Assembly: GCA_016721005.1 (NCBI GenBank)
Contig: JADKJM010000005.1
Location: 124,001 to 188,000 of the forward strand
Source: Flavobacteriales bacterium
GTDB lineage: Bacteria; Bacteroidota; Bacteroidia; Flavobacteriales_F; PHOS-HE28
DNA: 64,000 nt
Direction of reading: 5' to 3'
Position 1 is the stretch's first letter; each line of letters opens with the position of its first letter. Made by a program: the position numbers and the translations under genes. Shown one piece after another: positions 25,689 through 35,600 of the stretch. Below the pieces are notes generated by a model. It worked only from the letters and a program-made list of their open reading frames with translations, had not been told where the DNA came from and did not search any database.

Positions 25689-25951
25689 CGGTTCTTCAAG
25701 GTTTCTTGGACCTCCTGCCACGAGCCGCCATTGCTCACGTCGGGCAATCCCATTTGCTGAAGGTAACGCATGGCGCTATCGCTGCGTGCTCCACTGCGGC
25801 AGCAGAGGATCAGCGGGGTGGGCAGGCCGCGCAATTCCTCGATGCGTTCCGGGATCTCGTTCAACGGGATGTTGACGGAACCCACCACGTGCCCCTCGCT
25901 GAATTCCTCCGGCGTGCGGACATCCACTACGGTGGGTTGCTGGTCGTTCAT
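25685..25951 (-). CDS. Cytoplasmic rhodanese-domain protein
   Basis: An 88-residue single-domain rhodanese (MNDQQPTVVDVRTPEEFSEG) with loop LILCCRSGARSDSAM carrying the catalytic Cys. ATG 25951 excludes a leader that would overlap the neighbouring tRNA gene. Single-domain rhodaneses move sulfane sulfur between acceptors. It lies directly after tRNA-Ala on the same strand and overlaps the next rhodanese gene by 4 nt. Confidence 0.85.
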   Translation of the reverse strand: MNDQQPTVVDVRTPEEFSEGHVVGSVNIPLNEIPERIEELRGLPTPLILCCRSGARSDSAMRYLQQMGLPDVSNGGSWQEVQETLKNR

Positions 25952-25972
25952 GGGCACAAGTGATCCATTTTG

Positions 25973-26046
25973 TGGAGCTGATGGGAGTCGAACCCACGAC
26001 CTCGTCATTGCGAACGACGCGCTCTGGCCAGCTGAGCTACAGCCCC
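25973..26046 (-). tRNA. tRNA-Ala (anticodon CGC)
   Basis: On the minus strand the 74-nt sequence folds as a cloverleaf: acceptor GGGGCTG/CAGCTCC with the G3-U70 pair that marks tRNA-Ala, D arm GCTC...GAGC, anticodon stem CGTCG/TGACG with loop TTCGCAA, and T arm GTGGGTTCGACTCCCAT. The 3' CCA is not encoded. Confidence 0.92.
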
Positions 26047-26189
26047 TATTGAGGGGCGGTAAAGTTGCGAAGTTCCGGGGAACGTTGGGTGAGCGCAGCC
26101 GAGGTTGATGGGGTAATGGGCGGAAGAGAATGGAAGAGGCTAGCGTGGGCGCGAGGGGCGCGGAAGAGGAGAACAGATGGAACGCGGGA

Positions 26190-26515
26190 AAAGAAGAGGT
26201 CTCACGCAGAGGCGCAGAGAACGCAGAGGACCGGGGCGATTGAAATGGCGGGCCTCACGCGTTGCTTCACTAAGGCTCGCAAGGACTGGCGCGGGGACCA
26301 AGAGGTATGAGGGCCGCAAAGACGCGAAGGCGCAAAGCACTTCCTGATGAAATGCCGCAACGGATGCCCACTGTGCATCCAATAGCGGCATTTTACCGGT
26401 TCCAAATGGCCTTGGCGTCTTTGCGCCTTTGCGGCCAAGCACCAACCAACTCCAATAGCGGCATTTGATCACCCCATCAACCTTGGCGTCTTTGCGCCTT
26501 TGCGGCCAACCACCA
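26190..26515. repeat. Inverted GC-rich intergenic repeats
   Basis: GGCCGCAAAGACGCGAAGG at 26312 recurs in inverse orientation at 26410-26438 and 26481-26509 (CCTTGGCGTCTTTGCGCC). CAATAGCGGCATTT also appears twice (about 26380 and 26452), and an ACGCAGAGGCGCAGAGAACG motif lies at 26204. The 500 bases between the tRNA and the next gene contain only these. Confidence 0.7.
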
Positions 26516-26555
26516 ACTGAGCAACCGAACCACCGAATACGCGTAGAAGTGATGC

Positions 26556-26957
26556 ATGCGAACGATCCTTCGTCTTTCCATGATCGCCGTGATGGTGTGC
26601 AGCGCCGTGCTGGTGCGCGCGCAATCGGAGGACATCGCCTACGTGCCGCGCGAGGCGCCGGAGCGCACGGCGGATGATGCCGGCATCGACCTGCGGAAGA
26701 CCGATGAGGCGGGTGTGATGGACCTGGTGATCCCTGCCGGCACGCGCCAAGTGGACCTGATCAACGCCAGCGGCAACGTGGTGTGGAGCATGCCCGCCAC
26801 CACCACTCCACAACTGGACCTGCGCGAACTGCGCACCGGCACCTGGACCATCCGCGCGCACACCGACCAAGGCGCGCGTGTGCGTCGCTTTCTTGTTCTT
26901 GGGAACAGCGGCACCATGTGGACGGACCAGGTGCGCCGACCTGCGCGCAAGCGCTAG
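26556..26957 (+). CDS. Small secreted protein with T9SS-like C-terminal fold
   Basis: 133 residues: signal peptide MRTILRLSMIAVMVCSAVLVRAQ, then an acidic/basic stretch, then AGTRQVDLINASGNVVWSMP ... GTWTIRAHTDQGARVRRFLV, which resembles a T9SS sorting-type beta sandwich without any catalytic domain. Function unknown. Its TAG and the stop of the convergent TPR gene share the palindrome CTAG (26954-26957), so the two genes end on top of each other. Confidence 0.6.
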   Translation: MRTILRLSMIAVMVCSAVLVRAQSEDIAYVPREAPERTADDAGIDLRKTDEAGVMDLVIPAGTRQVDLINASGNVVWSMPATTTPQLDLRELRTGTWTIRAHTDQGARVRRFLVLGNSGTMWTDQVRRPARKR

Positions 26958-27982
26958 CGCAACTTCACGGCCACTCCGCGATCCTGTAAGCGTCCGAGTC
27001 CCTGAGCGGCCGGTGTGAAGCCGGGATCCAATCGCAAGGCCTGCTGGTAATCGAGCAGCGCGCTGTCCAACTTGTTGTCCAACTCATAAGTGAGCCCGCG
27101 GTTGTAATAGGCGGCGGTGTAATCCGGCAGCAGTTGGATCGCGGTGTTGAATTCGCGACGCGCGTCGGCCACCCGCTTCTGGTGTTCCAAGTAGACATAC
27201 CCTCGGTTGTAATACGCCAGCGGGTACTTGGGTTCCACGGCGATGATGCGCTCGTAGCACACCAGTGCAAGGCTGTCCCGCCCATGCTCCTGCGCGAAGA
27301 TGGCCTTGTTGTACAGGGCCTCCACGCTTTCCGGCCGGATCTCCAACGCGGAGTTGTAGTACTCCAACGCAAGTGGATCCTGCCGCGCGGCGTGCAGGAT
27401 GCCCAGCGAGATGTACGCATCGTAGAACTGCGGGTCACGCTCCACAGCGGTGTGGTAACTGCTGATGGCAAGGTTGGTGTCTCCGGCAGTGCGATGGATC
27501 CAGCCTTTCAGGTTGTACAGTGAGGCATCCTGCGGATCGATGCGCAACGCGTCATTGGCCACGGTCATCGCTTCGGGGTATCGCCCCTGCATCAGGTACA
27601 CTTCGCTGAGCTTCGATCGGCCCTTGGTTCCGTTCGGTTCCAAGCGGATCGCCTCCTGGAAGCGTTGCTCGGCATCCATCAACCGGACCTTGCGGAAGTA
27701 GAGATCACCGAGTGCGATCCGCCAGCGCGTGTTGGTGCTGTCCAGGAGGATGGTCCTCTTCCAGTCGCTTTCGGCAAGAGCGGAGCTGTCCAAGCGCTCG
27801 TAATACAGGGCGCGATCGGCGTAAGCGTTCGGGTCGTTCGGACGATCGAGGATGTGTTGTTCGATCTGCTTCAGGTCGAGGGCGGCGCCGGGTCCACTTG
27901 TACTACTCCCCTGCTCGGTACCAGGAGGGGTGCATGCGAACAGGGTGGCCGAAGCGACGAGGGTGAAAAGGAGGTGGCGCAT
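26954..27982 (-). CDS. TPR-repeat lipoprotein
   Basis: A 342-residue lipoprotein. Start ATG 27982 gives MRHLLFTLVASATLFACTPP with lipobox LFAC; an upstream in-frame start would run through the recA terminator hairpin. About eight tetratricopeptide repeats follow, for example PLAYYNRGYVYLEHQKRVAD and YTAAYYNRGLTYELDNKLDS. It probably acts as a periplasmic or outer-membrane scaffold; partners are unknown. It follows recA on the same strand but is separated from it by a terminator. Confidence 0.8.
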   Translation of the reverse strand: MRHLLFTLVASATLFACTPPGTEQGSSTSGPGAALDLKQIEQHILDRPNDPNAYADRALYYERLDSSALAESDWKRTILLDSTNTRWRIALGDLYFRKVRLMDAEQRFQEAIRLEPNGTKGRSKLSEVYLMQGRYPEAMTVANDALRIDPQDASLYNLKGWIHRTAGDTNLAISSYHTAVERDPQFYDAYISLGILHAARQDPLALEYYNSALEIRPESVEALYNKAIFAQEHGRDSLALVCYERIIAVEPKYPLAYYNRGYVYLEHQKRVADARREFNTAIQLLPDYTAAYYNRGLTYELDNKLDSALLDYQQALRLDPGFTPAAQGLGRLQDRGVAVKLR

Positions 27983-27987
27983 AAAGC

Positions 27988-28019
27988 GAAGGCCCCGGGA
28001 GCAGATCCCCGGGGCCTTC
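27988..28019 (-). terminator. Terminator after recA
   Basis: GAAGGCCCCGGG and CCCGGGGCCTTC form a 12-bp stem around GATCTGCT, starting 21 nt after the recA stop on the minus strand. The T run after it is weak. Confidence 0.7.
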
Positions 28020-28039
28020 AAAAGTAGCGGCTCAACCCA

Positions 28040-29059
<1,020 letters not shown>

Positions 29060-29206
29060 GTGATTCGTGTTGGTTGTTGTTCGTGGTGGGTGGATCGTCG
29101 CGAGGGCTTCCGATCGAACTTCAAAGTTCGACGTCTTGGCCCCGCTTACGGGTCTTCTTCCTTTCTTTCCGCTTGACGGTTTTCTCGTCGGTTTGATGAC
29201 GCACAA

Positions 29207-29470
29207 TTAACCGCTCGGCTTTCTGATCGCCAAATTTTCCGGCAAGAAGTTTTGAACAGCGCGGGTTGATCCGATGGCGAATGCGTGAACCAGAGACAGG
29301 TGAACATGCGGGTCGGAGGCAGTCAAAGTGTCGATGAATTGATCATTTATCCAGATGAACACTTGACAGCCGGATAGTGATCCCGTTACGTTTGCCCCAC
29401 TCTCGACGAAAAGGACGCTCTTCAGACCCTGCCTTTGGACCACTTGTTCAGCCAACTGAACAAGACGCAT
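29207..29470 (-). CDS. Possible small hypothetical protein
   Basis: An 87-residue frame (MRLVQLAEQVVQRQGLKSVL ...) in the 560-base gap between recA and the giant gene. It has a protein-like hydrophobic pattern (CQVFIWINDQFIDTL) but third-position GC near 50 percent, lower than neighbours, and no known family. It could be an accessory or relic gene, or chance. Nothing else is seen between 29060 and 29622. Confidence 0.3.
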   Translation of the reverse strand: MRLVQLAEQVVQRQGLKSVLFVESGANVTGSLSGCQVFIWINDQFIDTLTASDPHVHLSLVHAFAIGSTRAVQNFLPENLAIRKPSG

Positions 29471-29622
29471 GAGACCCGAGCCTCCTACCCGGAAAGGGAT
29501 CGCCCAAGTGGCGGACCACCCGGTTTCCCGAAAAACCCCATCGTCCTGTCACGGATCCATTCCGCGCCCTGACGGTTCCATCCCCCTTACACCGCATCAA
29601 TAACAACAACAACCAACGGATC

Positions 29623-32600
29623 ATGAAATCATTCCAACCCCAACGATCGACCTGGATGCGCGCGCTCTGCTCGCTCCTGTTGCTCATGATGGTCAGCGCC
29701 TCGCTGATGGCGCAATTGGCCAGCAAGCCGACCCGGACACATAGTGGCCATGACCACGACGAACTGGACGGCCTGCTGAACATGCACGACCAGGAGATCC
29801 ACTTCGTGGAGAACAAAGGACAATTCGGTGCGACGGTGCTTTATCGTGCGGACTTCCCGCTCGGCCAGGCCGTCGCCACCCGCGAAGGCATGTTGATGAG
29901 CGCCTACGACCCGGCGGCGGTGGAAGCCCGTCAGCGCGAAGGGATCGCCATTGAAGAAGAGGTCGGGCGCGGCCTTCCCCAGCGCGACCTGAAATGGAAC
30001 AAGAAGGGTCACGGCTGGCTCATGCACTTCCGGAATGCGTCACCAGCAATGCGTGTGGAGAGCAAGGAGGCACATGATGACCTGACCAACTATTTCCTGG
30101 GCACTCAGGAACACCACGCCATGGGCGTTCAGAATTTCCAGGAGGTATGGTACCGCGACGTGTACAAGGGAACGGATGTGCGCTACTATCCGGCAGCGGA
30201 TGGTTCACTTGAGTATGACATCATCTGCAGGTCCGGTAGCGATCCGGCGCTGATCGCCTTGGAACTGAAAGGGATCGATCGTGTGCGCGTAACAGAGAAC
30301 GGTGAACTGGTGATGAGCACCAGTTTGGGTGACATGAGCTACCCGGCTCCGGTCGTGTACCAACGCATCAATGGACGTGAAAGGAAAGTGGATGCAGCCT
30401 ATGTGATCGAGGGCGCGAACGTCATTCGATTCAAACTCGGTGCGTATGACCCGAGCCAGCCCTTGGTGATCGACCCGATCGCCATGCGCTGGGCCACGTG
30501 GGTGAATACGAACAGCACCGGTGATAACCACGGCCACGCGATCTGGGTGGACCCGACCGATGGCGCCATCTATGTGGTGGCCCGTGTGGTGGGTACCACG
30601 GACAACATCACCGTAGGTGCCTTCGATGAATCGGCGAACGGCAACCTGGAGATGATCGTGGGTAAGTACCTCGAACCCGCTACGGTCGGCGGATCGGGAA
30701 TGCGGGTGTGGCAGACCTACATCGGTGGAGCGGGCGATGACAACCCGTACGCCATGGAACAGGGACCTGACGGCAACCTGTACATCACCGGCCAGACCAG
30801 CAGCACCAACTTCCCGCTGATCGGTGGTCCTGCTTTCAGCGGAACCAGCATCGACCAACAGGCTCAAGCCGGTGTGGATGTATTCGTGCTGAAGATCACT
30901 CAGGACGGTCTTTCGATCAAAGCCGCCGTGCTGGGAGGCAATGGTACCGATGACAACTTCGATGTGCGCACGGCGCCGAACGGTGATGTCTTCGTATGCG
31001 GAAGTACCACGAGTACCAACCTGCTCACCTTGAACGCGGGTAGTGGCGCGAGCAATACCAACAATGGCGGCAGCGACGCTCTGGTGTTCCGCATCAACCA
31101 GGACCTCTCCTCCTTGGTGTGGATGCGCAATTACGGTGGCAGTGGTACCGATCGCGCCAGCATCATGTTGCACAACCCCGTGAGCGGCGACCTTTTCGTA
31201 GGCGGCAACACGAGCAGCACGAACTTCCCCACGACAAGCCCGCGCCAAAGCACACGCGGCGGATCGACGGCCGGATCCCTACAGCGCTTGACCGGTGCCG
31301 GTGCGACCACGTGGTCCTCCTACTACTCATCAGCTTCAGGCAGTGATGCCAACCTGTTGTGCATGTCGTTCAATACGGACCGTACCGAATTCTACTTCGG
31401 CGGGGTAACCACAGGACTGAACAGCGCGAACATCACCAGCGGCTCGTACGACACGAGCCACAACGGCAGCAACGACTTCTACGTGGGTCGGATGACGATA
31501 GACCAGACGCTCCTTGCTGGCACGTATGTGGGGGGCACCTTGAACGAGGTGAACATGATGGGCCTGAACACGGACCTGAACAACGACGTGTATGTGTTCG
31601 GCTACACCAACAGCACCAACTTCCCGGTGTCCTCCTCCCCGAACACCCCGTTGCAGAGCACCAACAATGGCAGCAACGACAAGGTGTTCCTGAAACTGAA
31701 CAGCGCACTTTCTGCGCTGAACTTCAGCACCTATTACGGCGGTGCAGCAGATGATTATGACCCGGTGGGCGAACGCGGCATCAAGTTCAGCAACTGCCGG
31801 ATCTACACCATCGTCACTGCGCAGAGCAACAATATCCCGTTGACGCAAGGCGCGATCAACACCACGAAGAACAGCCCGACCACCCGCTACGAACCCGGCC
31901 TCGTGGTGTGGGCCAATCCGCCCGATCTGCTCGGCAACATGATCAACTATCAAGGTGTGTCCGTCTGCCCGGGAGCAACTCCGGGGGACATCATCGGATC
32001 GGTACCGAGCTACACGTTGCCGACGATCGTTCGCAATAACGTGACGTCCGCATACCCATCCTTCCCAAGCGCAGCGACCTATCAGTGGCAGATCAGCAGC
32101 GACAGTTTGAACTGGACGAACATCGGTGGTGCTACGAGCCAGAACCTCGCGGGATCATCGATCGGTGCGGTATCACAGACCACCTACATCCGACGCATCA
32201 TCGGCGGCGATGCCTGCATCCTCGCCGGCGCGGCGGACCAAGTGGTGACCGTGCGCCTGATGACCGTTACGGGAACCAGCACACCCGCGCTGTGCAATGG
32301 CGGAAGCACGGGCAGCATTTTCGCAACGGCAGATGGCCAATCCCCTTTCACCTATGCATGGAGCAATGGTCAGAGCACACAAACAGCGATCAACCTAGCG
32401 GCTGGCCCGTATAGCGTAACCGTCACGGACTTCAACGGATGCAGTGCGGTGGGCAACTTCAATGTGGGTCAACCAACGGCTGTTGGTGGAAGCGCACAAA
32501 CGACCGGTGCCATGTGCTCGAACAACAACGGTAGCGCAACGGCTTCCGGTTCCGGTGGATCACCAGGCTACAGCTATTTGTGGAACACCGGCTTCGCGGG

Positions 32601-35600
32601 TCCGACCCTTTCCGGCGTTCCCAGCGGATCGTACAGTGTGACGATCACGGATAGCCACAACTGCGAATTCATCCTGCCGGTGAACATCGGTGGTACAGCC
32701 GTACCGGATGCTTCCGCGACCGGCGGAACGATCACGTGCAACACCCCGAACGGCATTGCCCTGAACGGTGGCAGCAGCGTTCAAGGAGCTACGTTCTCGT
32801 GGAGCGGCCCGGGAGGCTTCACCTCGCAGCTTGAAGACCCGACCGTGAATGCCACGGGTACCTATACGCTTACCGTGACCGCGCCGAGCGGCTGCACGAA
32901 CACCGCCCAAGCGCAGGTCGATCAGGATCTGGCAACACCGGGCGCCAGTGCGACCGGTGGTACGTTGAACTGCAACGTCGCCAGCATCCAACTGATGGGC
33001 ACCGGCAACGGCACCTACGCATGGACGGGTCCGAACGGATTCACAAGCGCATTGCAGAACCCGACCGCGACGGAAGCAGGTACCTACAACCTGACCGTCA
33101 CCGGTAGCAACGGTTGCCAGAGCTTCGCTTCTGCCGAAGTGATCCTCGACAACGCAACCCCGGGTGCAAGCGCGACCGGTGGTACGTTGAACTGCAACGT
33201 GGCCAGCATCCAACTCACGGGTAGCGGCAACGGAACCTACGCATGGACGGGTCCGAACAGCTTCACCAGTGCATTGCAGAACCCGACCGCGACGGAAGCA
33301 GGTACCTACAACCTGACCGTCACCGGTAGCAACGGTTGCCAGAGCTTCGCTTCTGCCGAAGTGATCCTCGACAACGCAACCCCGGGTGCAAGCGCGACCG
33401 GTGGTACGCTGAACTGCAACGTGGCCAGCATCCAACTCACGGGTAGCGGCAACGGAACCTACGCATGGACGGGTCCGAACAACTTCACCAGTGCATTGCA
33501 GAACCCCACGGTTGGCGCAGCAGGTACCTACAACCTCACCGTCACCGGTAGCAACGGTTGCCAGAGCTTCGCTTCTGCCGAGGTGATCCTCGACAACGCA
33601 ACCCCGGGCGCCAGTGCGACCGGTGGTACGTTGAACTGCAACGTGGCCAGCATCCAGCTCACGGGTAGCGGCAACGGAACCTACGCATGGACGGGTCCGA
33701 ACAGCTTCACCAGTGCATTGCAGAACCCGACCGCAACGGAAGCAGGTACCTATAACCTGACTGTGACCGGTGCGAACGGTTGCCAGAGCTTCGCTTCTGC
33801 TGAAGTGATCCTCGACAACGCAACACCGGGCGCCAGTGCGACCGGTGGTACGTTGAACTGCAACGTCGCCAGCATCCAACTGATGGGCACCGGCAACGGC
33901 ACCTACGCATGGACGGGTCCGAACGGATTCAACAGCGCATTGCAGAACCCGACCGTTACTGAGGCAGGTACCTATAACCTTACAGTGACCGGTGCGAACG
34001 GTTGCCAGAGCTTCGCTTCCGCCGAGGTGATCCTCGACAACGCAACCCCGGGCGCCAGTGCGACCGGTGGTACGTTGAACTGCAACGTCGCCAGCATCCA
34101 ACTCACGGGTAGCGGCAACGGCACCTACGCGTGGACCGGTCCGAACGGATTCACCAGTGCGTTGCAGAACCCAACGGTTGGCGCAGCGGGTACCTACAAC
34201 CTGACCGTCACCGGCGCGAACGGTTGCCAGAGCTTCGCTTCTGCCGAGGTGATCCTCGACAACGCAACCCCGGGCGCCAGTGCGACCGGTGGTACGTTGA
34301 ACTGCAACGTCGCCAGCATCCAACTCACGGGTACCGGCAACGGCACCTACGCATGGACGGGTCCGAACGGATTCACCAGTGCGTTGCAGAACCCGACCGT
34401 GAACGAAGCAGGCACCTACAACCTGACTGTGACCGGTGCGAACGGTTGCCAGAGCTTCGCTTCTGCCGAGGTGATCCTCGATGACGCGACGCCGGGTGCA
34501 ACTGCGACCGGCGGAACGCTGAACTGCAACGTGGCCAGCATCCAACTCACGGGTACCGGCAACGGCACCTACGCGTGGACGGGTCCGAACGGATTCACCA
34601 GCGCATTGCAGAACCCGACCGCGACGGAAGCAGGTACCTACAACCTGACCGTCACCGGTAGCAACGGCTGCCAGAGCTTCGCTTCTGCCGAAGTGATCCT
34701 CGACAACGCAACCCCGGGTGCCAGTGCGACCGGTGGTACGTTGAACTGCAACGTGGCCAGCATCCAACTCACGGGTACCGGCAACGGCACTTACGCATGG
34801 ACGGGTCCGAACAGCTTCACCAGTGCATTGCAGAACCCGACCGCAACGGAAGCAGGTACCTATAACCTGACTGTGACCGGTGCGAACGGTTGCCAGAGCT
34901 TCGCTTCTGCTGAAGTGATCCTCGACAACGCAACACCGGGCGCCAGTGCGACCGGTGGTACGTTGAACTGCAACGTCGCCAGCATCCAACTCACGGGTAG
35001 CGGCAACGGCACCTACGCGTGGACCGGTCCGAACGGATTCACCAGTGCGTTGCAGAACCCAACGGTTGGCGCAGCGGGTACCTACAACCTGACCGTCACC
35101 GGCGCGAACGGTTGCCAGAGCTTCGCTTCTGCTGAAGTGATCCTCGACAACGCAACACCGGGTGCCAGTGCGACCGGTGGTACGTTGAACTGCAACGTCG
35201 CCAGCATCCAACTCACGGGTAGCGGCAACGGAACCTACGCGTGGACCGGACCGAACAGCTTCACCAGTGCATTGCAGAACCCGACCGTTGGCGCAGCAGG
35301 TACCTACAACCTCACCGTCACCGGTAGCAACGGTTGCACGAGCTTCGCTTCTGCTGAAGTGGGGCAGGACGATGCGATCCCCGGTGCATCTGCACAGGGC
35401 GGAACGTTGAACTGTAACGTCAGCGAGATCCAACTGATGGGTACCGGCAACGGCACCTACGCGTGGACGGGTCCGAACGGATTCACCAGCGCATTGCAGA
35501 ACCCCACGGTCGGCATGGCAGGTACTTACAATCTCACCGTCACCGGTGCGAACGGTTGCCAGAGCTTCGCTTCTGCTGAAGTGGGGCAGGACGCTGACGT

